Assembly (NCBI RefSeq): GCF_009733795.1
Contig: NZ_WNXX01000002.1
Location: 238,971 to 302,970, forward strand
DNA: 64,000 bases
DNA from: Actinotalea caeni
GTDB taxonomy: Bacteria; Actinomycetota; Actinomycetes; Actinomycetales; Beutenbergiaceae
Direction: 5' to 3'
Shown here: piece after piece, positions 22,616-32,937 of the stretch
Layout: every line of letters begins with the position of its first letter
How positions within the stretch are numbered: position 1 is the stretch's first letter
The notes under the pieces: model-generated
Database searches by the model: none
Told to the model about the DNA's origin: nothing
What the model saw: only the letters and a program-made list of their open reading frames with translations
Position numbers and translations under genes: made by a program

Positions 22616-22651
22616 CACCGGAACCCGCACCCAGCCTCACGGAGGAACGCC

Positions 22652-23935
22652 ATGAGTGAGTCCGTCGCCAACGCCCCGCTCGCCGAGCTCGACCCGGAGA
22701 TCGCCGCCGTCCTCGAGGGCGAGCTGACCCGACAGCGCGACACGCTGGAGATGATCGCCAGCGAGAACTTCGTGCCGCGCGCCGTCCTGCAGGCGCAGGG
22801 CAGCGTGCTCACCAACAAGTACGCCGAGGGCTACCCCGGCAAGCGCTACTACGGCGGCTGCGAGCAGGTCGACATCGCCGAGAACCTCGCGATCGCGCGC
22901 GCCAAGTCGCTGTTCGGCGCCGACTACGCCAACGTCCAGCCGCACTCCGGCGCCACCGCCAACGCGGCCGTGCTGCACGCGATGGCCAAGCCCGGCGACC
23001 GCATCCTCGGGCTGTCGCTGGCCCACGGCGGCCACCTCACGCACGGCATGAAGATCAACTTCTCCGGCAAGCTCTATGAGGTCCACGCCTACGGCGTCGA
23101 CGAGCAGAGCCACCGGATCGAGTACGACGCGCTGCGCGCCGCCGCGATCGCCGCGCAGCCGCGGGTGATCATCGCCGGCTGGTCGGCCTACCCGCGGCAG
23201 CTCGACTTCGAGGCGTTCCGCTCGATCGCCGACGAGGTCGGCGCGCTGCTGTGGACCGACATGGCGCACTTCGCCGGTCTGGTCGCCGCCGGCCTGCACC
23301 CCAACCCGGTGCCGCACTCCGACGTCGTCTCCACCACCGTGCACAAGACGCTCGGTGGCCCGCGCTCGGGCCTGCTGCTCTCGCGCGACGCCGAGACCTG
23401 GGGCAAGAAGCTCGACTCCGCGGTGTTCCCCGGCCAGCAGGGCGGCCCGCTCATGCACGTGGTCGCCGCCAAGGCGGTCGCGCTCAAGGTCGCCGCGGGC
23501 GAGGAGTTCAAGGACCGGCAGGAGCGCACGCTGCGCGGCGCCCGCATCATCGCCGAGCGGCTCACCGACCCTGCGGTGCGCGAGGCGGGAGTCTCGGTGC
23601 TCACCGGCGGCACCGACGTGCACCTGGTGCTGGTGGACCTGCGCCACTCCCAGCTCGACGGCCAGCAGGCCGAGGACCTCCTCCACGACGCCGGCATCAC
23701 CGTCAACCGCAACGCGGTGCCGTTCGACCCGCGCCCGCCGCGGGTCACCTCCGGTCTGCGGATCGGCACCCCGGCGCTCGCGACCCGCGGCTTCGGCGAC
23801 GCCGAGTTCGCCGAGGTCGCCGACATCATCGCCGGCGTGCTGCGCGACGGCACCGGCGCCGACCTCGACGCCGCCCGCGCCCGCGTCAAGGCGCTCACCG
23901 AGGCGTTCCCGCTCTACCCGGGGCTGCAGCAGTGA
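22652..23935 (+). CDS. glyA: Serine hydroxymethyltransferase
   Basis: GlyA converts serine and tetrahydrofolate to glycine and 5,10-methylene-tetrahydrofolate using PLP. The 427-residue protein is the usual bacterial length. It shows the family opening [10 protein letters not shown] near residue 32, [18 protein letters not shown] near residue 52, and the PLP-binding Lys in [17 protein letters not shown] near residue 230. ATG 22652 follows GGAGGAA (22641-22647). Its stop overlaps the folD GTG (GTGA), forming a two-gene operon under the ZTP riboswitch. Confidence 0.98.
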   Translation: MSESVANAPLAELDPEIAAVLEGELTRQRDTLEMIASENFVPRAVLQAQGSVLTNKYAEGYPGKRYYGGCEQVDIAENLAIARAKSLFGADYANVQPHSGATANAAVLHAMAKPGDRILGLSLAHGGHLTHGMKINFSGKLYEVHAYGVDEQSHRIEYDALRAAAIAAQPRVIIAGWSAYPRQLDFEAFRSIADEVGALLWTDMAHFAGLVAAGLHPNPVPHSDVVSTTVHKTLGGPRSGLLLSRDAETWGKKLDSAVFPGQQGGPLMHVVAAKAVALKVAAGEEFKDRQERTLRGARIIAERLTDPAVREAGVSVLTGGTDVHLVLVDLRHSQLDGQQAEDLLHDAGITVNRNAVPFDPRPPRVTSGLRIGTPALATRGFGDAEFAEVADIIAGVLRDGTGADLDAARARVKALTEAFPLYPGLQQ

Positions 23936-24792
23936 CGGCCCGCATGCTGCCGGGCAAGCCCGTCGCCGAGGAGGTGCTGTCCGGCCTCGGGCCGCGGATC
24001 GAGGCCCTGACGGCGGCCGGGCACCAGCCAGGTCTCGGCACGATCCTCGTCGGCGACGACTCCGCCAGCGCGGGCTACATCCGCATGAAGCAGGAGAAGG
24101 CGGCCGAGCTCGGGCTGACCTCGCCGCACATCCACCTGCCCCAGGACGCGACCCAGGCCGACGTCGTCGCCGCGATCCGCGAGATGAACGACGCCGACGA
24201 CGTCGACGGGGTGCTGATCCAGCACCCGACGCCGCCCCAGATCGACTTCGACGCCGCGCTGCTCGAGCTCGACCCGGACAAGGACGTCGACGGCCTGCAC
24301 CCGGTCAACATGGGCCGGCTGGCGCTCGGCATGCCCGGGCCGGTGCCGTGCACCCCGGCCGGTATCGAGGCGCTGCTCGCGCACTACGAGATCCCGGTCG
24401 CCGGGCGCGAGGTGTGCATCCTCGGCCGCGGCACCACGCTCGGCCGTCCGCTCGCGCTGCTGCTGTCGCAGAAGCGCCCGACGGCGAACGCGGCCGTCAC
24501 CGTCGTGCACACCGGGGTGCCGAACTGGGACGACTACACCCGCCGGGCGGAGATCGTCATCGCGGCCGCGGGCGTCCCCGGCATCCTGCAGCCGGAGCAC
24601 CTGACGCCCGGCGTCACCGTGGTCGGCGGGGGAGTGCGCTACGAGGGCCGGCGGCTGCTGCCCGACGTGGACGAGCGGTGCGAGGAGGTCGCGGGAGCGA
24701 TCACGCCGCGCGTCGGCGGCGTCGGCCCCACGACGATCGCGATGCTGTTCAAGAACGCCGTCGACGCCGCGGAGCGCCGGGCCGGTCTCTGA
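23932..24792 (+). CDS. folD: Methylene-tetrahydrofolate dehydrogenase / cyclohydrolase
   Basis: FolD oxidises 5,10-methylene-tetrahydrofolate with NADP and hydrolyses the product to 10-formyl-tetrahydrofolate, the donor used by PurN and PurH. The 286-residue protein has the catalytic YxxxK in [11 protein letters not shown] near residue 44, VQHP-like signature [11 protein letters not shown] near residue 97, [13 protein letters not shown] near residue 117, and a Rossmann region [16 protein letters not shown]. The C-terminal signature [14 protein letters not shown] is complete. The GTG start overlaps the glyA stop by four bases. A long hairpin follows the gene. Confidence 0.97.
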   Translation: MTARMLPGKPVAEEVLSGLGPRIEALTAAGHQPGLGTILVGDDSASAGYIRMKQEKAAELGLTSPHIHLPQDATQADVVAAIREMNDADDVDGVLIQHPTPPQIDFDAALLELDPDKDVDGLHPVNMGRLALGMPGPVPCTPAGIEALLAHYEIPVAGREVCILGRGTTLGRPLALLLSQKRPTANAAVTVVHTGVPNWDDYTRRAEIVIAAAGVPGILQPEHLTPGVTVVGGGVRYEGRRLLPDVDERCEEVAGAITPRVGGVGPTTIAMLFKNAVDAAERRAGL

Positions 24793-24793
24793 C

Positions 24794-24850
24794 CACCGGG
24801 TCGGGGCACTCGGGGACCTCGTCGCGGTCCTCGAGCGCCCCGACCCGGTG
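24794..24850. terminator. Long bidirectional hairpin terminator after folD
   Basis: CACCGGGTCGGGGC (24794-24807) pairs perfectly with GCCCCGACCCGGTG (24837-24850), and an inner CGGGGACC/GGTCCTCG segment extends it with one mismatch. It lies two bases after the folD stop and faces the convergent esterase gene. Confidence 0.85.
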
Positions 24851-24883
24851 TGGATCGGGCGTCAGCCGGATCAGCGCGTGCAC

Positions 24884-26566
24884 CTAGTCGGTGATGCTCC
24901 TGATCGTCTCCTCGGCGGCGAAGACGAGCTCCTCGGCCTGGGCCTCCGGGATCTTGGTGCCGCTGAAGGCGTTGACCTGGTTGATGAACGCGCCCAGCAC
25001 GTTGCTGGCCGCGCCCGTGCTGCCGGTCGCGATCAAGCGCTCGGCAGTGCTCAGCTTGACGGTCAGAGCCTTCTTGTTGCCCGTGTTGAGGTCGAGATCA
25101 GCGACGAGGTCGTACAGATCGTCGATGCGGTTCCGGTACTCGACGGTCACCGTGGCGACTGCCTTCTCGACGACCCCGTCGATGGTGCCCTCCACCGTGA
25201 AGACGCCGGGGCCGGCGACGCCGTAGGCGGCGGGGTCGATGGCATCCCAGACCACGGAACGCTCCTCGGAGACGACACCGGTGGCGTTGTGGTTCACGTC
25301 CACCGTGACGGTCTCGGGGAGCTCCGGAGCCACGCCGGCAACCGTGTCCACCGCGACCTCCTCGATGCCCCTGATCCTGCTGATGCCGAAGAACCAGTCG
25401 AAGACCGTTCCGCGTGTGTCGTGGACGTACTCGTTGTACGCCACCAGCCACGAGGAGTGACCGTCGAACGTCCACCCGTTGTACGGGTACTCGTAGAGGG
25501 TGACCTCAGGCAGGATCGTCAGCTCGTAGTCGGTCAGGTACTCGCCCCAGGTGTTGAACCGGTCGAGGACGCCGTCGTAGGCGAAGTCCTGCTCGTCGAC
25601 CCATTCCCAGAGCGGCATGTGATCGACGGCGTCGACGAGCTCTGCGGTCTGCGGGCCCGTGCCTGCGCCGTAGAAGGCGGCGGCGACGTACTCCGGGTAG
25701 GCGGACACGAAGGCCCACGTGGAGGACGACCCCATGGAGAAGCCGGTCATGTAGATGCGGTTCGGGTCGACCTTGCCCTCGGCGATCCAGCGGTCGATGA
25801 CGCCCTTGACGGCGGCGATGTCGGTCTGGAAACCAGGGGTGCGGGGCACCAGGACGTGCGTGGGGAACTCGGCCTGGTTCTCGGGCTCGGCCCACACGGT
25901 GCCACCGTTGCTGAACCTGGCGGGGTTGTAGTTGTCCCCACCCTGTCCGCCACCGTGGAAGTAGACGACGAGGGGCAACGGCTCGTCGACCTCGTCGTTG
26001 AGGAAGTAGGCGTACTCCATCCCCTCGGGGCTCGTGGCGTACTGGTACTGGTCCAGCACCGGGCTCACGACGCCGGTCTGCTCGAACGCGGTGGGTGTGA
26101 TCGTCGAGCCGTCGACGGTGGTGATCGGGTCGCCCTTGTAGGTCACGGTGTACTGAGCCTCGAGATAGAAGCCGCTGTCACCGGTGGTGCCGCCGTCGCC
26201 CCATCCGACGTGTGCGAAGTCCAGCACGATGTACCGTCCCTCGTCGGCGGGGAAACCCCAGTCCTCGACCTCGCTGAGGTACACGTCGGTGACCTCTCGG
26301 GGGCCGTCGTAGGCGACGACGTCCGGGTCGACCATCCTGGTGGACACCACGTGCACGTCGAAGTCCTCCGCGGACAACGACGCGTCGTTCACCACTGCTC
26401 CTGCATCGATGATGACCGCGGCGACGCGCTCCTCGAATGCGAAGTTCTCGTTCCTCAGAATGAAGGGAAGGGTGGTGCCCTCCTCTGCTGCAGCCGAGAT
26501 GGCAGACAGGTTGATCGCCAGCAGTGCGCCGACGACGGAGAGCACTCCGAGTCTCTTCTTGAACAT
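24884..26566 (-). CDS. Secreted multidomain esterase (EstA-like Ig, alpha/beta hydrolase, Big_4, FIMAH)
   Basis: The 560-residue protein starts with a Sec signal peptide (MFKKRLGVLSVVGALLAINL, cleavage near SAAA-EE). Residues ~35-190 resemble the Ig-like N-terminal domain of EstA-type esterases. Residues ~200-400 are an alpha/beta hydrolase of the PHB-depolymerase/esterase kind, with the HGGGQGG oxyanion motif and nucleophile elbow GFSMGSS near residue 277. A bacterial Ig (Big_4) domain follows at ~410-475, and the end (DDLYDLVADL to AEETIRSI) fits a FIMAH domain. ATG 26566 follows AGGAGGAGC. Base use differs from its neighbours: 34 of 60 bases in 25381-25440 are G/C against 44 of 60 in 28021-28080, suggesting transfer. 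The substrate is unknown. Confidence 0.85.
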   Translation of the reverse strand: MFKKRLGVLSVVGALLAINLSAISAAAEEGTTLPFILRNENFAFEERVAAVIIDAGAVVNDASLSAEDFDVHVVSTRMVDPDVVAYDGPREVTDVYLSEVEDWGFPADEGRYIVLDFAHVGWGDGGTTGDSGFYLEAQYTVTYKGDPITTVDGSTITPTAFEQTGVVSPVLDQYQYATSPEGMEYAYFLNDEVDEPLPLVVYFHGGGQGGDNYNPARFSNGGTVWAEPENQAEFPTHVLVPRTPGFQTDIAAVKGVIDRWIAEGKVDPNRIYMTGFSMGSSSTWAFVSAYPEYVAAAFYGAGTGPQTAELVDAVDHMPLWEWVDEQDFAYDGVLDRFNTWGEYLTDYELTILPEVTLYEYPYNGWTFDGHSSWLVAYNEYVHDTRGTVFDWFFGISRIRGIEEVAVDTVAGVAPELPETVTVDVNHNATGVVSEERSVVWDAIDPAAYGVAGPGVFTVEGTIDGVVEKAVATVTVEYRNRIDDLYDLVADLDLNTGNKKALTVKLSTAERLIATGSTGAASNVLGAFINQVNAFSGTKIPEAQAEELVFAAEETIRSITD

Positions 26567-27183
26567 GCCAAGCTCCTCCTGATGGGTAAGGGTCAGCGTG
26601 GATCTCGTCGAACTCGTCACCAAGAGATGTCGATGAGCCCCCTTCCTCGTCGCAGGGGTCGCGCATGCTGACGCCAGCACCCGGGGTGATGAAGGGACGC
26701 TGACGACGGCATCCGGAGTGGCCGGCTCTGGAAGCCCCCTCGCTTCGGCCACTGCGCCACACGCTAACGCAACGGCTGTCTCGTCGCAGGGAGTCTGGGC
26801 GGAAAAGTTCTGGAGCGCAACAAATCAGTGCCCACCCCGTCGGGGCGGGCTGCACAGCCCGCCCCACCCTCCACTTTCACCGCACTATGGAACAGACCCC
26901 GGTGTCACCGCACTGTCGACCACCCCGCAGTCTCGCCGCACCGTGGATCGAGCGATGTCGTCGCCGTCGGCCCTGGCCCTGCCGCGTGCGTCGAGCGGAT
27001 CGGCGAGGTGGCGAGGCGTGCTGCCGGATGAGTCCGGGCTGGCAGAAGCCGCGGCGACACGGGACCGCGGCACGACGTGCGGTGAAGACGGCAGCGGCAA
27101 GGAGTGCGGTGAAACCGTGGGGTGTTGCAAAGTGCGGTGAAACCGTGGGGTGTTGCAAAGTGCGGTGAAACCGGGGGCGGGGG
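26567..27183. other. Gene-free interval with phased repeat array
   Basis: The 617 bases hold no credible gene; short ORFs here are low-complexity. It contains the esterase promoter region, a perfect 10-bp stem GGGGCGGGCT (26842-26851) / AGCCCGCCCC (26856-26865) with a GCAC loop, and the 28-bp repeat array described separately. The segment between the array halves (about 26945-27070) is unremarkable GC-rich sequence. Confidence 0.7.
26875..27170. repeat. 28-bp phased inverted repeat array
   Basis: Three direct copies of TTTCACCGCACT-like units start at 26875, 26903 and 26931 (step 28; the third is degenerate). About 130 bases later the reverse complement AGTGCGGTGAAA occurs at 27076 (degenerate), 27103, 27131 and 27159, again 28 bases apart for the last three. 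In the best copies conservation covers the whole 28-base unit (GGGGTGTTGCAA plus AGTGCGGTGAAACCGT). The array ends 13 bases before the stop codon of the minus-strand DinB-like gene. The design, direct copies followed by inverted copies, is the same as at 7442-7696 and the cores are related. Confidence 0.9.
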
Positions 27184-27843
27184 TCAGGGAGCGGTGCGGG
27201 TGCCGGCCTCGGTGGCCACGCGCTGGAGCGTGGCGACGTAGTCCGCCCACCACCGCCGCTCGACGTCGGGGAGGTTGGACAGGCCGTCGCGCAGACCGGT
27301 GGCGCCGTCGAGCGTCTCGCGGACGATGTCGGCGTGGCCCGCGTGGCGGGCGAGCTCGACGCCGACGTGCACCAGCACCTGCCCGAGCGTCACCTCCTCC
27401 CTCCCGCGCCACCACGGCACCCGGCCGGGGGCGTCGAGGTCGAGCGCGTCGATCGTCGCGTCGGCGTGCTCCCAGACCCGGTGGGCCAGCGCGGTGATCG
27501 AGCCGATCGACTCCTCCGGCGTCGCCCACATGTCGGCGTTCGGCTCGGCGTCGTCCTCGGTCCAGGGCAGCGGCTCCGGGAACGGCCGCCCGAAGACGAA
27601 CCCGAAGTAGCCGGCCTCCACGCCCGCGGCGTGCTTGAGCAGGCCGAGCAGATTCGTGCCGGTCGGGGTCACCGGCCACCGCGCGTCCCGCTCGCCGAGG
27701 CCGTCCAGCTTCCACAGCAGCGCCTCCCGCTGGCGGCGCAGGTAGCCGTGCAGGTGCTGCTTCACCACGGCCGCCCCGTCGTCGTCGCGGACCCAGAGCT
27801 CTCCGGCGTCGGTCGCATCGTTCGATCGTGACACGAACCACAC
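27184..27843 (-). CDS. DinB-superfamily (DUF664) protein
   Basis: The 219-residue protein fits the DinB/YfiT-like four-helix metal-binding superfamily, DUF664 group. Its His residues in LLKHAAGVEAGYFG near residue 72 and ELARHAGHADIVRE near residue 170 are the expected metal ligands. Relatives include thiol-dependent transferases (mycothiol or bacillithiol S-transferases), which fits an actinobacterium that makes mycothiol, but the reaction here is not known. GTG 27843 or GTG 27834 could be the start. The gene ends immediately after the 28-bp repeat array on its 3' side and is divergent from the MMPL gene. Confidence 0.8.
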   Translation of the reverse strand: MWFVSRSNDATDAGELWVRDDDGAAVVKQHLHGYLRRQREALLWKLDGLGERDARWPVTPTGTNLLGLLKHAAGVEAGYFGFVFGRPFPEPLPWTEDDAEPNADMWATPEESIGSITALAHRVWEHADATIDALDLDAPGRVPWWRGREEVTLGQVLVHVGVELARHAGHADIVRETLDGATGLRDGLSNLPDVERRWWADYVATLQRVATEAGTRTAP

Positions 27844-27899
27844 GACCGATCCATCCCGCTGTCACGACACGGCGTCGGGACATGGAGGACACTTGAGCG

Positions 27900-30164
27900 G
27901 TGACGACCTCCGAGACAGACCCCCAGCACCGCGCCGGTGAGCCCCGGCGCCGCGGCCTCCTCCGAGGCGTCCTCGTCGGGCTCGCGCTGCTGGTCTGGCT
28001 CGCCTTCGGTGCCTTCGGCGGCATGGCGCAGGGCACGCTCTCGCAGGTCCAGGAGAACGACGCCGCCGCGTTCCTGCCCGAGAGCGCGGAGTCGACGCGC
28101 GCCGCCGAGCTGGCCCGCGAGTTCACCGAGTCCGAGACGCTGCCCGCGCTGGTCGTCGTCACCTCCGACGACGGCGGCGCGCTCACCGAGGAGCAGATCG
28201 GCGCCGGTCAGGCCTTCGCCGAGGAGATCGGTGCGCTCGAGCTGCCCGACGGCAGCGAGCTGGGCTCGGTCCTCGAGGGCTCGGTCGTCGCGGTGCCGTC
28301 CGAGGACGGCGAGGCGCTCCTGATCCCCGTCCCGATCGACGCCGCGCAGGCCGACGTGCTGCTCGGCGACGACGAGGAGCGGGTGACGGTCGCCGTCGTC
28401 GAGGCGATCCGCGACCAGGCGCCGGACACGCTCACCGACGCCGGGCTCACCGCCTGGGTGACCGGGCCCGCCGGCTTCGTCGCCGACCTGGTCTCCGCGT
28501 TCGGCGGCATCGACGGCATCCTGCTCGCCGTCGCGCTCGTCGTCGTGCTGGTCATCCTCGTCATCGTCTACCGCTCGCCGCTGCTGCCGTTCGCCGTCAT
28601 CCTCACCTCGGTGTTCGCGCTGTGCCTGGCGGCGCTCGTCGTCAAGCCGCTCGCCGGCAACGGCGTGCTGCAGCTCAACGGCCAGAGCCAGGGCATCCTG
28701 TCGATCCTCGTCATCGGCGCCGCCACCGACTACGCGCTGCTGCTGGTCGCCCGCTACCGCGAGGAGCTCACCCGGCACCGTCACCCCGCGGGCGCGATGC
28801 GGGTGGCGTGGCGTGCGTCGCTCGAGCCGATCGCCGCCAGCGCCGGCACGGTCATCGCCGGCCTGCTGTGCCTCATGCTCTCCGACCTCGGCTCCAACGC
28901 GAGCCTCGGACCGGTCGCCGCCATCGGCATCGTCGCCAGCTTCCTCGCCGCGCTGACGTTGCTGCCGGCGATCCTGCTGGTCGCCGGCCGCCGCAGCCGC
29001 GGCATCTTCTGGCCGCGGGTGCCTCGCTTCGTCGAGGCCGGCCACGAGGCCGACGACGCCAGCCTCGGCCTGTGGGAGCGCGTCGCGAACGGCGTCACCC
29101 GCCACCCGCGCCGCGTCTGGGTCGTCACCGCGCTCGGGCTGGTCGCGCTCGCGGCCTTCGTGCCGACGCTGCGCGCCGAGGGCACAGGCGAGGCCGACGT
29201 GTTCCGCGGCGAGGTCGAGGCCGTCGTGGGCGAGGAGGTGCTGTCGGAGCACTTCGACGTCGGCCAGGTCGAGCCGATCCAGGTCGTCGTCGCCGAGGGC
29301 TCCGCCGACGCGATCGTCGACGCCGCCGAGGGGGTCGACGGCGTGGCCTCGGCCGCCGTCTACACCGGTGAGTCGGCAGGGGGTCCGCCGAGCGACGAGC
29401 CGCAGGAGCCGGTCGTCGTCGACGGCCACGTGCTCGTGCAGGTCGTCACCGAGGTGAGCGCCGAGAGCCAGGAGGCGACCGGGATCGCGCAGGACGTGCG
29501 CGACGCGGTCCACGACGTCGACGCCGACGCCCTCGTCGGCGGTGCCGCGGCCGAGCGGCTCGACACCCAGCTGACCGCACGGCAGGACCTCGTGACGATC
29601 ATCCCGGTCGTGCTGCTGGTCATCTTCGTCATGCTGGTGCTGCTGCTGCGGGCGGTGCTGGCCCCGCTGCTGCTGCTGGTCGCCAACGTGCTCTCCTTCG
29701 GCGCCACCATGGGTCTGGCCGCGCTCGTGTTCAACCACGTGCTCGACCTGCCGGGCGCCGACGCGACCGTGCCGCTGTACGGCTTCGTGTTCCTCGTCGC
29801 GCTGGGCATCGACTACTCGATCTTCCTCATGACCCGGGTCCGGGAGGAGTCGGTGCGGCACGGCACCCGCGAGGGCGTGCGCGTCGGTCTCGCGGTCACC
29901 GGCGGCGTCATCACCTCCGCCGGGCTGGTGCTCGCGGCGACGTTCAGCGCCCTGGTCGTGATCCCCCTGCTGTTCCTGCTGCAGATCGCGTTCATCGTGG
30001 CGGCGGGCGTGCTGATCGACACCTTCGTCGTCCGCACGCTGCTGGTGCCGGGCCTCGTGCACGACATCGGCCGGCCGGTCTGGTGGCCCTGGGCCCGCCG
30101 GGTCCCGAAGGACGACGAGGTCTCGCCCGCCGGCGAGGTCGAGCAGCCCGCTCCGACGGCCTAG
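27900..30164 (+). CDS. MMPL-family RND transporter
   Basis: The 754-residue inner-membrane protein has the MMPL plan: a first helix at residues ~20-42, a large outer loop, five helices, a second outer loop (~430-560) and five more helices. The paired family signatures are GAATDYALLLVARYREEL near residue 280 and GIDYSIFLMTRVREE near residue 640, each with the proton-relay Asp-Tyr. Such pumps export lipids, drugs or siderophores; the cargo here is unknown. GTG 27900 has GACACT exactly six bases upstream. The TetR gene follows after nine bases and probably controls it. Confidence 0.92.
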   Translation: MTTSETDPQHRAGEPRRRGLLRGVLVGLALLVWLAFGAFGGMAQGTLSQVQENDAAAFLPESAESTRAAELAREFTESETLPALVVVTSDDGGALTEEQIGAGQAFAEEIGALELPDGSELGSVLEGSVVAVPSEDGEALLIPVPIDAAQADVLLGDDEERVTVAVVEAIRDQAPDTLTDAGLTAWVTGPAGFVADLVSAFGGIDGILLAVALVVVLVILVIVYRSPLLPFAVILTSVFALCLAALVVKPLAGNGVLQLNGQSQGILSILVIGAATDYALLLVARYREELTRHRHPAGAMRVAWRASLEPIAASAGTVIAGLLCLMLSDLGSNASLGPVAAIGIVASFLAALTLLPAILLVAGRRSRGIFWPRVPRFVEAGHEADDASLGLWERVANGVTRHPRRVWVVTALGLVALAAFVPTLRAEGTGEADVFRGEVEAVVGEEVLSEHFDVGQVEPIQVVVAEGSADAIVDAAEGVDGVASAAVYTGESAGGPPSDEPQEPVVVDGHVLVQVVTEVSAESQEATGIAQDVRDAVHDVDADALVGGAAAERLDTQLTARQDLVTIIPVVLLVIFVMLVLLLRAVLAPLLLLVANVLSFGATMGLAALVFNHVLDLPGADATVPLYGFVFLVALGIDYSIFLMTRVREESVRHGTREGVRVGLAVTGGVITSAGLVLAATFSALVVIPLLFLLQIAFIVAAGVLIDTFVVRTLLVPGLVHDIGRPVWWPWARRVPKDDEVSPAGEVEQPAPTA

Positions 30165-30167
30165 GCT
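30162..30167 (+). promoter_or_regulatory. -10 box for the TetR gene, overlapping the MMPL stop codon
   Basis: TAGGCT stands exactly six bases before ATG 30174, so the TetR gene can be transcribed alone as a leaderless mRNA. Its first three bases are the MMPL TAG stop codon. Confidence 0.55.
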
Positions 30168-30173
30168 CCTCGC

Positions 30174-30722
30174 ATGCTCGACCGCCGTACGCGTGTCATC
30201 GACGCCGCGATCGCCATCGTCGGCGAGAGCGGCACCCGTGAGCTCACGCACCGCTCCATCGACCGCCGCCTCGGCATCCCCGAGGGCAGCACGTCGAACT
30301 ACTTCCGCACCCGCGGGGCGCTGCTCGACGCCGTCGTGGACCGGCTCGCCGAGCTCGACCGGGCCACGCTCACAGACATCCACGGCGGCTTCGAGAACCT
30401 CGACGACGCCGCCCTCGCGCGCGGGATCGCCGAGTACGCGGTGCGGTTGTGCCGCAGCGGCCGGATCACCCGCACCCGCGCCCGCCTGGTGCTGACGCTC
30501 ACCTACCCGGAGCGCCTCGGGGGCGTGCTGCAGGACTGGGTGCGGCTCGGCGTCGAGAACCTGGGCGAGCACGGCAGCCGGGACCCCGAGGAGGTCACCA
30601 AGGCGTTGCTGGCCTACACCGACGGCACCATGCTGCAGGCCATCGTCAGCTCCGGCGGCAAGGGCACCGAGCTCGACCGCGAGCGGATCGCCGCCACCGT
30701 CCTGCTGCTGCTGCGCGGGTGA
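30174..30722 (+). CDS. TetR-family transcriptional regulator
   Basis: The 182-residue protein has an N-terminal helix-turn-helix of TetR type: RTRVIDAAIAIVGESGTREL then THRSIDRRLGIPEGSTSNYF near residues 24-43, followed by an all-helical ligand/dimer domain. It probably represses the adjacent MMPL exporter and responds to that pump's substrate (inference from position; operator not identified). ATG 30174 is preceded by its own -10 box. The TGA stop overlaps the GTG of the exonuclease gene (GTGA). Confidence 0.9.
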   Translation: MLDRRTRVIDAAIAIVGESGTRELTHRSIDRRLGIPEGSTSNYFRTRGALLDAVVDRLAELDRATLTDIHGGFENLDDAALARGIAEYAVRLCRSGRITRTRARLVLTLTYPERLGGVLQDWVRLGVENLGEHGSRDPEEVTKALLAYTDGTMLQAIVSSGGKGTELDRERIAATVLLLLRG

Positions 30723-31513
30723 CGCGGCTGGTCGTCGCCACCGTCAACGTCAACGGGGTGCGCGCGGCGGTGCGCCGCGGCATGGGTGACTGGCTCGCCG
30801 AGGCGAGCCCCGACGTCGTGCTCCTGCAGGAGGTACGCGCCGAGACCGACGTGCTCGAGCAGCGGCTCGGCGAGGGCTGGCACGTCGTGCACCACGAGGC
30901 GCCCGCGAAGGGACGTGCGGGCGTCGCGGTCGCGGCGCGGGTGCCGATCACCGCAGTGCGCATGGGCCTCGACGGCGTCGCACCCGAGAGCGCGGGCCGG
31001 TGGGTCGAGGCGGACCTCGAGACCCCGGTCGGGCCGGTGACCGCGATCTCGGTGTACGTGCACACCGCGACCGCCGGCACGCCGTCGATGGACCTCAAGC
31101 TCGCCTTCCTGGAGCGGATGGGGGAGCGGCTCGCCGAGCTGACCGGCACCGCCGCCCTGCTCGGTGGCGACCTCAACGTCGCGCACGACCACCGCGACAT
31201 CAAGAACTGGAAGGGCAACCGCGGCAAGTCCGGGTTCCTGCCGGAGGAGCAGGCCCACCTCACCCGCTGGCGCGACCTCGGCTGGGTCGACGCCGGGCGC
31301 ACGCACGCGGGCGACGTCGACGGCCCGTACACGTGGTGGTCGTGGCGCGGCCGGGCCTACGACAACGACGCCGGGTGGCGCATCGACTACCTGTGGTGCA
31401 CGCCGGCGCTCGCCGGGCTGGTGCACGACGTCGTCGTCGACCGGGCGCCGAGCTACGACACCCGGTTCTCCGACCACGCGCCGCTGCGCATGGTCCTCGA
31501 GCGCCCGGGCTGA
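30719..31513 (+). CDS. xthA: Exodeoxyribonuclease III / AP endonuclease family
   Basis: The enzyme cleaves at abasic sites and trims 3' ends in base-excision repair. The 264-residue protein has the exonuclease-endonuclease-phosphatase motifs in order: TVNVNGVRA near residue 9, metal-binding Glu in LLQEVRAE near residue 37, GGDLNVAHDHRDIKNWKGN near residue 150 with Asp and Asn, and the C-terminal catalytic SDHAPL near residue 255. GTG 30719 overlaps the TetR stop by four bases, so it is translated with it; the frame upstream of that lies inside the TetR gene. It is convergent with galK, 11 bases apart. Confidence 0.94.
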   Translation: MTRLVVATVNVNGVRAAVRRGMGDWLAEASPDVVLLQEVRAETDVLEQRLGEGWHVVHHEAPAKGRAGVAVAARVPITAVRMGLDGVAPESAGRWVEADLETPVGPVTAISVYVHTATAGTPSMDLKLAFLERMGERLAELTGTAALLGGDLNVAHDHRDIKNWKGNRGKSGFLPEEQAHLTRWRDLGWVDAGRTHAGDVDGPYTWWSWRGRAYDNDAGWRIDYLWCTPALAGLVHDVVVDRAPSYDTRFSDHAPLRMVLERPG

Positions 31514-31524
31514 CCGGGCTCGCG

Positions 31525-32757
<1,233 letters not shown>

Positions 32758-32898
32758 GGGCTGCTCCTGACGCGGCGTGGGCGGACGGCTGTCGGGTGCC
32801 ATTCTCCCGGCTGCCGCGGGAGGTGCGCGCCCGCGTCCACGGGTCGGGTCGGTGCCGGGGCGTCGGCCGCGGGCGCCGAGACCGGGCAGACTAGGGGG

Positions 32899-32937
32899 AT
32901 GCACCTCGTCGTGACCAGCCAGGACTCGGCTCGATGA
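32899..32937 (+). CDS. Short leaderless upstream ORF (12 codons)
   Basis: ATG 32899 has CAGACT exactly six bases upstream, the leaderless spacing seen at many genes here. It encodes MHLVVTSQDSAR and its TGA overlaps the ATG of the next gene (ATGA, 32934-32937). The main gene has no ribosome binding site of its own, so ribosomes ending this ORF would restart on it. No function is claimed for the peptide. Confidence 0.5.
   Translation: MHLVVTSQDSAR

Noticed and set aside
26842..26865. Terminator of the DinB-like gene
   Set aside because: A perfect hairpin, but it is more than 300 bases beyond the stop codon and past the repeat array, so its assignment to that gene is not supported.
27762..30572. 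Minus-strand ORF of 936 codons opposite the MMPL gene
   Set aside because: Shadow frame of the transporter; composition is typical of antisense high-GC frames.
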